DNA of 64,000 nucleotides from Streptomyces sp. NL15-2K (GTDB lineage Bacteria; Actinomycetota; Actinomycetes; Streptomycetales; Streptomycetaceae), in contig NZ_CP130630.1 in assembly GCF_030551255.1 (NCBI RefSeq), positions 12,275,001 to 12,339,000 on the forward strand. Direction: 5' to 3'. Positions 10,261 through 19,903 of the stretch are shown here, piece by piece. Position numbers and translations under genes: made by a program. The notes beneath the pieces were generated by a model. It saw only the letters and a list, made by a program, of their open reading frames with translations. It made no database searches and was not told the origin of the DNA. The first letter of the stretch is position 1, and every line of letters begins with the position of its first letter.

Positions 10261-10764
10261 GCCGCCGAACTGGAGCGCCGCCTCAACCTCGACGGCGACC
10301 TGGACGACGTGCCGCGCCTGATCGTCGCGGTCGACGAGGCCAACACCACGCTGCGCCAGCTCGCCCGCTGCTGGGAGACGTTCCGGCAGAAGGACGACCC
10401 GAAGACGTCCCCGGCTATCACCGCGCTCGAGGAAGCCCTCTGGCTGGGACGGGCGGCCCGCGTCCACGTCATCTTCGACGGACGGCCTCAGGCTGCCGTC
10501 CTCGCAGGGGCGGCCCACGAGTTCGCCACGGTCATCCTGGCGCGGTTCACGGCCGACACCTGGCGGCGCCTGGCCCCGAACGATAGCCGGTCCCGCCCCC
10601 AAGCCGCGCCACCACCAGCGGGGCCGCTTCCACGTCGTCCAGCACGGCGCCGCCCACGAGGCGCAGGCGATCCTGATGACGCCCGCCTCGTCGCCCTGGT
10701 CCGCGCCGGAGCCCGCTGCGAACGCGGCCACCTCGTCGAACGCCCCGAGACCCTCGCGGCATGA
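10261..10764 (+). pseudogene. FtsK/TraB-type conjugation translocase, C-terminal fragment
   Basis: The frame opens directly at the IS end with ELERRLNLDGDLDDVPRLIV, then VDEANTTLRQLARCWETF, which resembles the Walker B region of Streptomyces plasmid TraB/FtsK pumps. Near 10600 the family sequence changes frame (GRFHVVQHGAAHEAQAI continues in frame 2), so the fragment is also frameshifted. The P-loop half is missing. In the family the protein moves double-stranded DNA between mycelia. This remnant suggests past plasmid or ICE DNA here. Confidence 0.6.
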
Positions 10765-10853
10765 ACAGCCTCAACCGATTGACAGCCCGCCAGTGCAGAT
10801 TCCCCGCCAACGGCCGGCTGTGAAGCCACTCTCCGTAACCCTCAGTGGGCGAT

Positions 10854-11186
10854 CTAGCCTTCGGGGTAGAAGACGAACAGCGTGCAACCCGTCATCGTCT
10901 GCGGGATGTGCGACGAACCTGCGGGGGCATGGATAAAGGAGCCAGCGGGATAGTCCCGGTCACCGTCGTTAAAGACGCCGGAGACCACGAAGACCTCCTC
11001 GGGCCCCGGTTCGTGAACGTCGATTCCCTGCCAGCACGTGTTCGGGTCCATCTCGAGGACATGGGCTTTCGCGCCGTTACCTCCGAGCCACAGCGGGCGC
11101 AAGCGGATACCCGGGAAGAGCTCGCGAACCGGGGCGTCCTGCACGGTGGACCACTCATAGCCGGGCATGTTCTGGTCTGTCGTCAT
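10854..11186 (-). CDS. Cupin-domain protein, ChrR-like
   Basis: The 110-residue protein is a single small cupin barrel: GIDVHEPGPEEVFVVSG carries a His and Glu of motif 1, and AGSFIHAPAGSSHIP carries motif 2 histidines. It resembles ChrR-type or dihydroxyacetophenone-dioxygenase-type cupins, which bind a metal and either sense or oxidise small molecules. It is divergent from the GlxA-type regulator at 11258 with a 71 bp gap, so that regulator is a likely controller. The enzymatic role is unknown. Confidence 0.8.
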   Translation of the reverse strand: MTTDQNMPGYEWSTVQDAPVRELFPGIRLRPLWLGGNGAKAHVLEMDPNTCWQGIDVHEPGPEEVFVVSGVFNDGDRDYPAGSFIHAPAGSSHIPQTMTGCTLFVFYPEG

Positions 11187-11257
11187 GGAGCCAGCCTCTC
11201 CGACCGGTGTACCCCCGGCCGAGTGTCAGGGACGACATCCTGAGGTACTTTCCTGCC

Positions 11258-12208
11258 ATGCATCGAGTAGCCGCACTCGTCCGCTCACCGCAGTCGACCT
11301 TCGAACTCAGCTGCGCGGCAGAGGTGTTCGGGATTGAGAGGCGAGGACTTCCGACGCGATACGCGTTCAGCGTGTGCACTGAGCACCCCGGACCCGTCGC
11401 GACGCGCGCCGGGTACGCCATGCTCGTGACCGACGGACTCGACGTTCTCGACCGGGCAGACACCGTGATCGTCCCTGGGTGGTTGCCCACCGAGGAGCCA
11501 CCCTCACCTGCAATCACCCGGTCCCTGCGGCGCGCACACGACCGCGGAGCGCGGCTGGTCAGCATCTGTACCGGCGCCTTCGCGCTGGCGCACGCCGGTC
11601 TGCTGGACGGGCGACGGGCGACCACCCACTGGGCCCGAGCGGACGAACTGGCCGCATGCTTCCCAGCCGTCCACATCGACCGGGACGTGCTCTACGTGGA
11701 TCACGGAGACGTGGCCACCAGCGCAGGCGCCGGAGCCGGCATCGACCTGTGCCTCCACCTGGTACGCACGGACCAGGGCGCCGGATACGCCGCGCATGTC
11801 GCTCGGAGCATGGTCATGCCGCCCCACCGCGAGGGCGGGCAGCTACAGTACGCGGCGCCGCCACACCCCGCCCAGATCGATGGTTCGCTTGCGCCATTGC
11901 TGGAGTGGATGACTGGGCGACTCGGCGAACCGCTCACGGTCGAGGATCTGGCCGCGCAGGCCGGCGTCTCCTCCCGCACGCTCGCCCGCCGGTTCACCGA
12001 CCAGCTCGGCGTCGGCCCTGGGCATTGGCTGCTGGCCCAGCGGATAGCCGCGGCACGGGAGTTGTTGGAAAGCTCCGACCTCCCCTTGGACGCCGTCGCC
12101 CGCCGCGTCGGCCTCTCCTCGGCCACCAACCTCCGCAGGCGCTTCCTTCGCGCCCTGGGCACGACACCAGGTGCTTACCGCAGAGCGTTCAGGACCCACC
12201 CCCGATAG
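11258..12208 (+). CDS. GlxA-family transcriptional regulator (DJ-1/PfpI + AraC HTH)
   Basis: From the ATG at 11258 the protein has 316 residues. An N-terminal DJ-1/PfpI-like sensor domain (about 1-195) contains VSICTGAFALAHAGLLDG with the family's cysteine, then ATTHWARADELAA. A C-terminal double helix-turn-helix AraC domain (about 215-310) contains LAAQAGVSSRTLARRF and VARRVGLSSATNLRRRF. Frames upstream of 11258 are unlikely starts because the ATG fits the start of the sensor fold. It probably controls itself and the divergent cupin gene. The ligand is unknown. Confidence 0.88.
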   Translation: MHRVAALVRSPQSTFELSCAAEVFGIERRGLPTRYAFSVCTEHPGPVATRAGYAMLVTDGLDVLDRADTVIVPGWLPTEEPPSPAITRSLRRAHDRGARLVSICTGAFALAHAGLLDGRRATTHWARADELAACFPAVHIDRDVLYVDHGDVATSAGAGAGIDLCLHLVRTDQGAGYAAHVARSMVMPPHREGGQLQYAAPPHPAQIDGSLAPLLEWMTGRLGEPLTVEDLAAQAGVSSRTLARRFTDQLGVGPGHWLLAQRIAAARELLESSDLPLDAVARRVGLSSATNLRRRFLRALGTTPGAYRRAFRTHPR

Positions 12209-12528
12209 CACTCACCGGCTGCCTGTTGTCGATCCGGGGGTGGGTAGTTGGTGTGCTGGGTGGGGTGTGAGCTGTGGGGTTGGGTGTTGGTTGAGAATGG
12301 GCTTTGGCGGTGGTGGGGTGGGGCTGAGCTGGGGTTGTGCGGGTTGTAGTGGGAATTTCCGGGGCGTTGTGGGTAGCTTCTGCGTCTAATGGTCCGGGGT
12401 GTGTTTTGGCTGGTCAGGCGTGTTGTGCCTGGTCATAGGCCTGGCCTGGTGTCTGTGGTGTAGGAGCGTTGTAGGGAGCGTTCGGGCGGGGCGGGGGGCT
12501 GGTAGCTCCTGGCTCAGTGGTCGGTGGG
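12209..12528. other. GT-skewed intergenic stretch
   Basis: About 320 bp of strongly G/T-biased top strand made of short GGTGG-type runs follow the GlxA gene. I find no credible frame, promoter or hairpin. The bias could mark decayed DNA or the tail of an old element. Confidence 0.4.
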
Positions 12529-12902
12529 TTAGGGGTTTTTGCCGGTCCAGTACAGGGCGGTGTCGATGTCGCGTGCGGTCCAGCCGTCGGCGGGTGCTCG
12601 GCTGTGTTGGAGGAGGTCGTCGAGGAGTTGCATGTAGCGGCCGTAGCGTCCCGGTGTGCGGGTGAGGGTGAGACCCAGGGTGTCCAGGGCGTGTTGGACA
12701 CGGCGGTCGTAGACGCCATCCGCGTGGGTGCCGCTGCTGTCAGGGCGGCTGAGGCGAGGGCGTCGCCGGTACGGAAGCCGGGCAGTTCCCCCATGATGCT
12801 GCGTCCAGTGCGGGCAGCCTCACTGCGCGGTACCGCGGTGTCGCGGACTGCGGTGACGGCCCGCTTGGTGACCTCGCGCACGTGTGCATCGGGCAGGGAC
12901 AT
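12529..12902 (-). pseudogene. Frameshifted conserved hypothetical protein
   Basis: From an ATG at 12902 the reverse strand encodes GELPGFRTGDALASAALTAA. After a frameshift near 12735 it continues in a second frame: VYDRRVQHALDTLGLTL, then RYGRYMQLLDDLL, DGWTARDIDTALYWTGKNP, and a stop at 12529-12531. The joined product would be about 125 residues. The ending is familiar from Streptomyces hypothetical proteins of unknown role. I cannot assign a function. Confidence 0.4.
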
Positions 12903-13065
12903 GAGCGCCGATACCCACGGTGGCTTTATTCACGAGTAGTGACGTCAGTTGTTCACGGGTTTGGGAGGCACCCAGATCCACGGTCGGGTGATGTTCACGA
13001 GTTTTGACAGCACTGGGGTACTTGCCAGGGCAGCATCGGGGTGCTCCTGGTGAAAGGTCCTGGTC

Positions 13066-13867
13066 ATGCCGCAGATGTCCAAGGTCGAGCTGTACGCGGC
13101 GATCCGGCGTGATCACCGTGCTGGCATGAAGATGCGCGAGCTTGAGCGGAAGTGCAACGTCTCGTGGAGGACGGTCAAGAAGGCCGTGGACTCCGTCTGG
13201 CCGGAGCCGCGGAAGAAGCTGCCGCCGCGGCCGACTGCGCTGGATCCGTACAAGCCGGTGATCGACGAGATGCTGCGGACGGACCTCGACGCGCCGCGCA
13301 AGCAGCGGCATACGATCACGCGGATCTTCCACCGGCTCATCGAGGAGCACGGCGCCGACGTGTCCTACCAGATGGTCCGACGCTACGTCTCCGACCGAAA
13401 GCCGGAGATCCTCGCGGCCTCGGGCAAAGCCCCCGTTGAAGCTTTTGTGCCGCAGACCCACCTGCCCGGCCACGAGGCGGAGGTCGACTTCGGCGACGTG
13501 ACCGTGCGCCTGGCCGGCGAGCTGGTGACCTGCTACCTGTTCTCGCTCCGCCTGTCCTACTCGGGCAAGGCCGTCCACCGTGTCTTCGCCTCCTGCGGCC
13601 AGGAAGCCTTCTTCGAAGGACACGTACATGCGCTTCGCACGCTGGGCGGTGTCCCGCGAAGCAAGATCCGCTACGACAACCTGAAGTCGGCCGTCGCCCA
13701 GGTACTGGGGCTGAACAGGGCCCGGGTGGAGACAGACCGGTGGATCGCCTTCCGCTCGCACTTCAACATCGAGAGCTTCTACTGCCGCCCGGGCATTGAA
13801 GGCGCCCACGAGAAGGGCGGCGTCGAAGGAATGATCGGCTACTTCCGCCGCAACCACTTCACCCCGG
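13066..13867 (+). pseudogene. istA: IstA transposase of IS21 family, 5' part
   Basis: The frame encodes an N-terminal helix-turn-helix (MRELERKCNVSWRTVKKAV) and the first part of an rve/DDE core: EAEVDFGDVTVRLAGE holds the first Asp, RSKIRYDNLKSAV the second, and EKGGVEGMIGYFRRN the Glu. It stops after NHFTP where foreign DNA enters at 13868. Joining base 13867 to 18218 restores a continuous 527-residue IstA, so the only lesion is the insertion. Confidence 0.88.
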
Positions 13868-13944
13868 CGTGTTGACTGAACTACCGAACCTTGTCTCCTT
13901 GTTCTTCGGACAGGCGGGAAGCGGGGTGGTTACCGTCCCCTGCC

Positions 13945-15183
13945 ATGGCTGAAGGTGAGGATGTTCCAAGGGACTTGGGCTCGTTGGTGGTTCCTCGGGT
14001 GGGCTCGCTCGTGGAGGCCGACGATCTATGGGAGCCGTATCGGCTGGTTGATCCAGCGGGGTTCCCGGTGGGTGCGGTGACCGCGTATCTGCACGAGTTG
14101 CAGGCGGCGGGGCGGCCCGCGACAACGCAACGCTCCTATGGCATGGACCTGCTGAGGTGGTTCCGCTTCTTGTGGGCGATCGAAATGCCCTGGAACGAGG
14201 CGACCAGGATCGAGGCCCGCGACTTCTCGCGGTGGATCCAGATCACCGCCAAGCCTCCCCGACGCCGACGTACAGGCCAACGTGCACAACCGCGTACAGA
14301 CCGTGCCGTGAATCCGATCACCGGGAAACGGCCGATCGGGACGACCTACGCCTCCTCGACGGTCGCGCACAGCGAGACGGTGCTCCGCAGCTTCTACGCC
14401 CACCATTTGGAGGCCGGGACCGGCCCGCTGGTGAACCCGTTTCCGCTGGCCAGGGCTCCTCGGGTGAACGCGCACCACAACCCGATGGAGCCGTGGCGCC
14501 CGCAGCGATCGGGGCTGTTCCGGCCGGGGCAGCCCCAGCGGATCCCCCGGCAGATCCCCGATGAGGTCTTCAACGAGTTGTTCGCGAGACTGTCCTCGGA
14601 TCGGGACCGGGCCCTGGTCGCCTTCTGGATCTCGACCGGGGCCAGAGCCTCGGAACTGCTCGGCGTTGTGTCCGCGGGCACGGATCCGGGGCGGCAGCTG
14701 GTCACGGTGGTGCGCAAAGGGTCGCGCGCGATGCAGCAGCTGCCGGCCTCGCCGGACGCGTTCGTCTGGCTGCGGCTCTACCAGCAGCGGATGCACGGGC
14801 TGGTGCCCACTGGCCCGGATGTCCCGCTGTGGTGGACGCTGCGACGGCCGTTTCGCGCGCTCAACTACCATGCCGCGCGGGCGATGTTCGTCCGCGCGAA
14901 CACCGCGCTCGGGTCGAACTGGTCGCTGCACGACCTTCGGCACACTGCGGCCTACCGGCTGGCCCGCGACCCGCTCATGCCGATCACGGACGTCCAATGG
15001 GTCCTCGGACATGCCCGTTTGTCCACGACTCAACGGTATGTCACGCCCACCGCCGAGGACGTCATCGAAGGAGTCCTGGCCCATCACCGCCGTCAGGCGG
15101 AGAGGCAGACAGAGCCATCTGCGCCGTTGCTGCACTACCGCCCGGAGAGCCTGGACGTGCTGTTCGGCCGGGGGCGGCCGTGA
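13945..15183 (+). CDS. Tyrosine recombinase, TnpA-like
   Basis: The 412-residue protein starts at the ATG at 13945. An N-terminal SAM-like domain has TTQRSYGMDLLRWFRFL. The catalytic domain has the first Arg in WISTGARASELLG, the HxxR box in HDLRHTAAYRL, and LGHARLSTTQRYV with the second His and the nucleophilic Tyr. All catalytic residues appear present. The stop overlaps the next start as GTGA, so translation is probably coupled. By analogy with Tn554 TnpA it would cut and rejoin element ends without a target duplication. Confidence 0.88.
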   Translation: MAEGEDVPRDLGSLVVPRVGSLVEADDLWEPYRLVDPAGFPVGAVTAYLHELQAAGRPATTQRSYGMDLLRWFRFLWAIEMPWNEATRIEARDFSRWIQITAKPPRRRRTGQRAQPRTDRAVNPITGKRPIGTTYASSTVAHSETVLRSFYAHHLEAGTGPLVNPFPLARAPRVNAHHNPMEPWRPQRSGLFRPGQPQRIPRQIPDEVFNELFARLSSDRDRALVAFWISTGARASELLGVVSAGTDPGRQLVTVVRKGSRAMQQLPASPDAFVWLRLYQQRMHGLVPTGPDVPLWWTLRRPFRALNYHAARAMFVRANTALGSNWSLHDLRHTAAYRLARDPLMPITDVQWVLGHARLSTTQRYVTPTAEDVIEGVLAHHRRQAERQTEPSAPLLHYRPESLDVLFGRGRP

Positions 15184-17672
15184 CCACCAGCGTCATCAGC
15201 GAAGCAGTGGCCGCTCGGCCCTGGCAGCTCAGCGCGGAGGCCGAGGCCCTTTGGAAGAAGTTCCCGCCCCGGGCCAACCCAAAGAGCTGGCCCGCGACCC
15301 GAGCCTCCCGAGCCGCCGTGGTGACCCGCATGCTCACGCCGCCATTCCTGGGGCACGACTCCAAGACACGCTGCAACCGGAAGCTGACCCTGCTCAAGGT
15401 GCTCGACTGGCTGGAGATGCAGCCCGGCAACACGTGGCAGGAGCGGTGGGACGCCAGCGGCGTCGGTGTCGACGGGCGCGTGGACTGGCGGACCCGCCTC
15501 ATCGACGACCTGAAGAGCGTCGACAACCTCGGCCCGCGCGGGGAACGGATCTTCAAAATCCTTGGCATGGGCCTGGTCCAGCTGATCGGCGGCGACGTCC
15601 TGCGGCCGAATCTGGGCTGGTTGATAGCCACCAACTCGCCCCTGCGGATCGCGAACGAGATGGAGCGCGTCCGCGACGGCGAGGCCATCGCCAAGCTCCG
15701 GGCCCTGCGGACCGCGAGCACGGTCGGCGACTCCACGGTGCTGCCCGCGATCGAGAAGATCGCGCTCATCATGGCGGCGAAGGGCGGCATGGTCGCCGAC
15801 CTCACCCCCGGCGACTGCCTGGAACTGTTCAAGACCAGTAAGGAGGTCTTCCCGGGACCGGGCAAGTCCGCCCGGCACAGCCCGTTCTGCTATCAGCTGC
15901 TGCACTCTCTCGGCGCCTTCCCTGCTGACGCACCGCCTTCGGTCCGCATGTTCAGCACACGCTTCCCCGGCCAGCTCACCACCGAGCAACTCGTCGACCG
16001 CTACGACCTGGCCTGCCGCCCCGTCCGCGACCTGCTGGTCGACTACCTGAGAGAACGTCAGCCCGGCGTCGACCACAACACGTTGACTGGCCTGGCGACC
16101 GCGCTGGCCCTGTGGTTCTGGAAGGACCTGGAGAAACACCACCCCGGAATGGACTGGCTCCGGCTCGCACCGGACGTCGCCGCAGCCTGGAAGCGACGTC
16201 TGCAGACCCGGATCGTCCGCAGCACCAACGAGCACGGCCAGGTCGTGGAATCCACGGTGGAACGGGCCACCGCCTCCGACACGCTGATGACCGTTCGCGC
16301 CTTCTACCTGGACCTAGCGCAGTGGGCCCTCGACGAACCCGCCCGCTGGGGCCCGTGGGCTGTCCCCTGCCCGGTCCGCGCCTACGACGTCCAGCACCGC
16401 AAAATGAAGTCGCGGCAGAAGGCCCGCATGGACCAGCGCACCCGCGAGCGACTTCCTGTCCTCCCGGCCCTGCTCGAAGCGGTTGACCGGAACCGCAGAG
16501 CCGCGGCGGCTCGCCTGGCTGCCGCCGAACACGTCCGCCCCGGCGAGCTGTTCACCGCCGGCGGACAGACGCTGCGGCGCGCGATCCTCAAGCGGCATTC
16601 GCCTCACCTTTGGGCCGAAGAACCCGCAACCGGCCGGCGCCGGAACCTGGCGAGGGAGGAGAGCAACTCCTTCTGGGGCTGGGCCGCGGTCGAGGTCCTG
16701 CGGATGACCGGCATCCGGATCGAGGAACTGAGCGAGATCTCGCACCACAGCCTGGTCCAATACCGGCTGCCGAGCACGGGCGAGCTCGTCCCGCTGCTGC
16801 AGATCGCCCCGTCCAAGACCGACGAAGAACGGCTCCTGGTCGTCTCCCCGGAACTCGCCGACGTGCTCTCGGCGATCATCTGCCGCGTCCGCGCCGACGA
16901 TGGCGGCGTCCCGCTCGTGATCGCCTACGACCACCACGAGAAGGTCTGGAACCCGCCCATGCCGCTGCTGTTCCAGCGCAAGATCGGACTCGAGGACCGG
17001 CCGATCCCCATCGACGGCATCCGCACCCTCCTCCAGGACGCGCTCGCCGCCACCGGATTCACCGACGCGACCGGCCAGCCGCTGCACTTCGCTCCGCACG
17101 ACTTCCGGAGGATCTTCACGACCGACGCCGTCATGAACGGCATGCCGCCCCACATCGCCCAGCTGATCCTCGGACATCGCGACATCAACACGACCATGGG
17201 ATACAAGGCGGTCTATCCCGAGGAAGTCATCAACGGACACCGGGCGTTCATCGCCCGCCGCCGGGACCTGCGGCCCAGCGAGGAATACCGCAGCCCCACC
17301 GAGGAGGAGTGGGAGGAGTTCCTCGGCCACTTCGAACACCGCAAAGTCGCTCTCGGTGACTGCGGCCGAGCCTACGGCACCAGTTGCATTCATGAGCACA
17401 GCTGCATCCGCTGCCCGCTCCTACGGGCTGATCCAGCCCAAAGGCCCCGTCTCATCGACATCCGAGACAACCTGATCGCCCGCATCGCCGAGGCCGAGCG
17501 CGAAGGCTGGCGCGGTGAGGCCGAGGGGCTCAAGGTCAGTTTGTCCGCGGCGAACGCCAAACTTGCCCAGCTCGACAACCACATCGCCCGACGCGCGACC
17601 GCTGTCGAGCTCGGCATGCCGAGCTTCGGGCGCATCGTCATGCGCACGGTGAACTCCGAGCAGGAAGGTTGA
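15180..17672 (+). CDS. Large tyrosine recombinase, TnpB-like, with C-terminal zinc motif
   Basis: A GTG at 15180 overlapping the previous stop gives 830 residues, larger than Tn554 TnpB (630). The first 480 residues have no clear motif apart from an integrase N-terminal-like region. The catalytic part holds MTGIRIEELSEIS (Arg), HDFRRIFTTD (HxxR), and ILGHRDINTTMGYKAVY (His and Tyr). After it comes a cysteine/histidine cluster (CIHEHSCIRCP) and a helical tail, RIAEAEREGWRGEAEGLKVS. The protein likely acts jointly with the preceding recombinase. The frame is intact. Confidence 0.87.
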   Translation: MTTSVISEAVAARPWQLSAEAEALWKKFPPRANPKSWPATRASRAAVVTRMLTPPFLGHDSKTRCNRKLTLLKVLDWLEMQPGNTWQERWDASGVGVDGRVDWRTRLIDDLKSVDNLGPRGERIFKILGMGLVQLIGGDVLRPNLGWLIATNSPLRIANEMERVRDGEAIAKLRALRTASTVGDSTVLPAIEKIALIMAAKGGMVADLTPGDCLELFKTSKEVFPGPGKSARHSPFCYQLLHSLGAFPADAPPSVRMFSTRFPGQLTTEQLVDRYDLACRPVRDLLVDYLRERQPGVDHNTLTGLATALALWFWKDLEKHHPGMDWLRLAPDVAAAWKRRLQTRIVRSTNEHGQVVESTVERATASDTLMTVRAFYLDLAQWALDEPARWGPWAVPCPVRAYDVQHRKMKSRQKARMDQRTRERLPVLPALLEAVDRNRRAAAARLAAAEHVRPGELFTAGGQTLRRAILKRHSPHLWAEEPATGRRRNLAREESNSFWGWAAVEVLRMTGIRIEELSEISHHSLVQYRLPSTGELVPLLQIAPSKTDEERLLVVSPELADVLSAIICRVRADDGGVPLVIAYDHHEKVWNPPMPLLFQRKIGLEDRPIPIDGIRTLLQDALAATGFTDATGQPLHFAPHDFRRIFTTDAVMNGMPPHIAQLILGHRDINTTMGYKAVYPEEVINGHRAFIARRRDLRPSEEYRSPTEEEWEEFLGHFEHRKVALGDCGRAYGTSCIHEHSCIRCPLLRADPAQRPRLIDIRDNLIARIAEAEREGWRGEAEGLKVSLSAANAKLAQLDNHIARRATAVELGMPSFGRIVMRTVNSEQEG

Positions 17673-17682
17673 GCAGCGAAGG

Positions 17683-17707
17683 GGGCGGCTGCCTTCGGCA
17701 GCCGCCC
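17683..17707. terminator. Bidirectional hairpin between convergent genes
   Basis: A perfect 11 bp stem, GGGCGGCTGCC paired with GGCAGCCGCCC around a TTC loop, sits 11 bp after the large recombinase stop and 10 bp before the stop of the convergent small gene. No long T run follows. Confidence 0.8.
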
Positions 17708-17716
17708 TCTGATCGC

Positions 17717-18049
17717 TTACCGCGGGTCGGAGTCCAGGAACTCGCGCAGGGCCTGGCCGCTCAGGATGCGCACCGGGTTCCGGCCGGGCGGCAGCGGAAG
17801 TTTCTTCCCCAGCGCCCACTGGAACCGCGATGCCGGGCGAAGATCGAAGACGTACTTCCCGCCTTCGGCCTCATCGGGTTCCGATCCAACGATCTCGAAG
17901 GCGCCGACGCACACTTGGCCGTCGACGAAGGCCAACAGGTAATCGCCGTGCTGGTTGATGGTGTCCGCCGAGAACTTCCACCAGCGCGATGCGCCAACCT
18001 CGACGGTGTCGCCGTTCTTCAAGGACTGCCGCACGTCCACTGCCAGCAT
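17717..18049 (-). CDS. Unknown 110-residue protein of the Tn554-like element
   Basis: The gene runs toward the recombinases and shares their terminator. The product is small, acidic and probably beta-rich: ASRWWKFSADTINQHGDYLL, LAFVDGQVCVGAFEIVG, GGKYVFDLRPASRFQWALG, ending RILSGQALREFLDS. I recognise no family. It stands where a TnpC or a regulator might be expected, but it is in the opposite orientation and lacks the coiled coil of DUF6262-type partners. A role as regulator or cargo is possible. The upstream DNA (18050-18217) has TTGATCATGGGTCAA, a possible operator. Confidence 0.6.
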   Translation of the reverse strand: MLAVDVRQSLKNGDTVEVGASRWWKFSADTINQHGDYLLAFVDGQVCVGAFEIVGSEPDEAEGGKYVFDLRPASRFQWALGKKLPLPPGRNPVRILSGQALREFLDSDPR

Positions 18050-18217
18050 CGAACCCCCAACTGTTGAGTTGTTCGACCATGTTGTTCGGCCGATGAGATG
18101 ACTCTAGGGCACTTCGATGATTTTTATCAACCGATAAACCGTGTTGATCATGGGTCAACTGGCCCTGCGGGCGGGCGACATGACCCCCTTGGCCCCCTCG
18201 CGCAAGTTCAGAGAAGG

Positions 18218-18999
18218 TTCCGGAAGTCGACTCCCTCGCCGAGCTGAACGAGATGGTCGACCAGTGGGACCTGCACGACGGGCACCGCAGGATCGGTTCA
18301 CGGCCGCGGACCGTCGACGAGTACTTCGCCATCGAGCAGCCACTGCTGATGCCGCTTCCGCAGGAACCGTTCGAGACGGGCCGGCTGTTCACGCCACGCG
18401 TCGACCGCTACAGCCAGATCGCCGTCCGCACCAACCGCTACTCGGTCCCGACCCGCCTCATCGGCAAGCGGGTGCGAGTTGTCCTGCACGCCTCGCACCT
18501 GGTCGTTTACGACAGAAACATCGAGGTGGCCCGCCATGAGAGGCTGATCGCGAAGGGCAGCTGCCGCCTGGACCTGGACCACTACCTCGAAGCCCTCATC
18601 CGCAAGCCCGGCGCCTTCCCCGGCGCCACGGCCCTGGAACAGGCCCGATCCGCAGGCAAATTCACCCCGGTCCACGACGCCTGGTGGGCCCAGGCCCGCA
18701 AGGTTCACGGCGAGCGGGACGGCACCCGGGCGTTGATCGAGGTCCTGCTGCTGAACCGCCACCTCGCCCACGAGCACGTGGTCGCTGGCCTGGCCACCGC
18801 ACTGCGGGCCGGCGCCCTGACCGCCGACGCGGTCGCCCTGGAGGCCCGCAAGGCCGCCCAGACAGAGGACGAGCCAACCATCGGCGCATCCATCCCGACG
18901 GTTCCCGGGCAGACGCCGGCCACTGTCACGTCACTGCACGAGTGGCGGCTCGCTCACCTCCCGCCGGACACCAGGCCGCTGCCGTCGGTGACCCCCTAA
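18218..18999 (+). pseudogene. istA: IstA transposase of IS21 family, 3' part
   Basis: This continues the frame cut at 13867: VPEVDSLAELNEMVDQWD, then RRIGSRPRTVDEYF and RYSQIAVRTNRYSVPTRLIG, the typical Mu-like beta-barrel and C-terminal part of IstA. It ends SLHEWRLAHLPPDTRPLP. No further lesion is seen. It lacks its own start. Confidence 0.88.
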
Positions 19000-19058
19000 G
19001 ACCAACTGCTCCGACGCCGCCGCACCAGCGGCAGCGACCACCATGAGGGAGAAGCCCA

Positions 19059-19852
19059 GTGACCCTGCCCCGCCAGCGAGGCTTGACCGAGCAGGCCGCC
19101 GACGCCGCGATCGACACCGCCTGCCGCCTGCTGCGGCTGCCCTCGATCCGCAACGAGTTCAACGACATCGCCGACAGGGCTGTCAAGGACCAGATGACCT
19201 ACCGGGGCTTCCTCGCCGAACTGCTGATGACCGAGTGCGACGACCGGGCACGCCGCCGCTCGGAACGACGCATCAAAGCAGCCGGTTTCCCACGGGAGAA
19301 GTCACTTCGGGCCTTCGACTTCGACGCCAACCCGAACATCGACGCGGCCACCGTCCACACCTCGCCAGCTGCGAGTGGATCAAGAAGAGCCAGGCGCTCT
19401 GCCTGATCGGGGACTCCGGCACCGGCAAGTCCCACATGCTCATCGCCCTGGGCACCGAGGCGGCCATGAAGGGCTACCGCGTCCGCTACACGCTCGCAAC
19501 GAAGCTGGTCAACGAGCTGGTCGAGGCCGCCGACGAAAAGCAGCTCAACAAGACCATCGCCCGCTACGGCCGCGTCGACCTCCTCTGCATCGACGAACTC
19601 GGCTACATGGAACTCGACCGCCACGGCGCCGAGCTCCTGTTCCAGGTGCTGACTGAGCGGGAGGAGAAGAACAGCGTCGCCATCGCGTCAAAGGAGTCCT
19701 TCGGCGGCTGGACCAAGACCTTCACCGATCCCCGCCTCTGCGCGGCCATCGTCGACCGCCTCACCTTCAACGGCACGATCATCGAGACCAGCACCGACTC
19801 CTACCGCCTCGCCAGCACCCGGGCCCGAGCCGAAGAGCACGTCGCCAGCTGA
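19059..19852 (+). pseudogene. istB: IstB helper ATPase, single frameshift
   Basis: A GTG at 19059 opens the AAA+ helper (LTEQAADAAIDTACRLLRLP). After NPNIDAATVHT near 19362 the family sequence continues one frame over: LASCEWIKKSQALCLIGDSG, with Walker A GDSGTGKSH, Walker B VDLLCIDELGYM, and a C-terminal RADR-like tail. One base appears missing in a C run (CACACCTCGCC where CACACCCTCGCC would keep frame). The restored product is 264 residues, normal for IstB. This could be an assembly error. Confidence 0.82.
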
Positions 19853-19903
19853 AGATCTTCCCTCCCGGCCTCTGGACACGTCCCCAGGGCCGGGAGGCCA
19901 GGG

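Larger units (their letters stand above)
13868..18217 (+). mobile_element. Tn554-like element with two tyrosine recombinases, inserted in istA
   Basis: The 4350 bp insertion is bounded by GG on both sides and splits istA in mid-codon. Deleting it restores the IS21 frame exactly (TP|VPEVDSLAE). Ends are marked by an inverted heptamer, CTGAACT at 13876-13882 and AGTTCAG at 18205-18211, with no long terminal inverted repeats. Gene order is a short tyrosine recombinase, a long one overlapping it, and a convergent small gene. The first two resemble TnpA and TnpB of Tn554. A recognisable TnpC is absent. Confidence 0.85.

Noticed and set aside
12209..12528. G/T-rich stretch as an origin or telomere-like repeat
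   Set aside because: No regular repeat unit, DnaA boxes or palindromes typical of Streptomyces telomeres were found.
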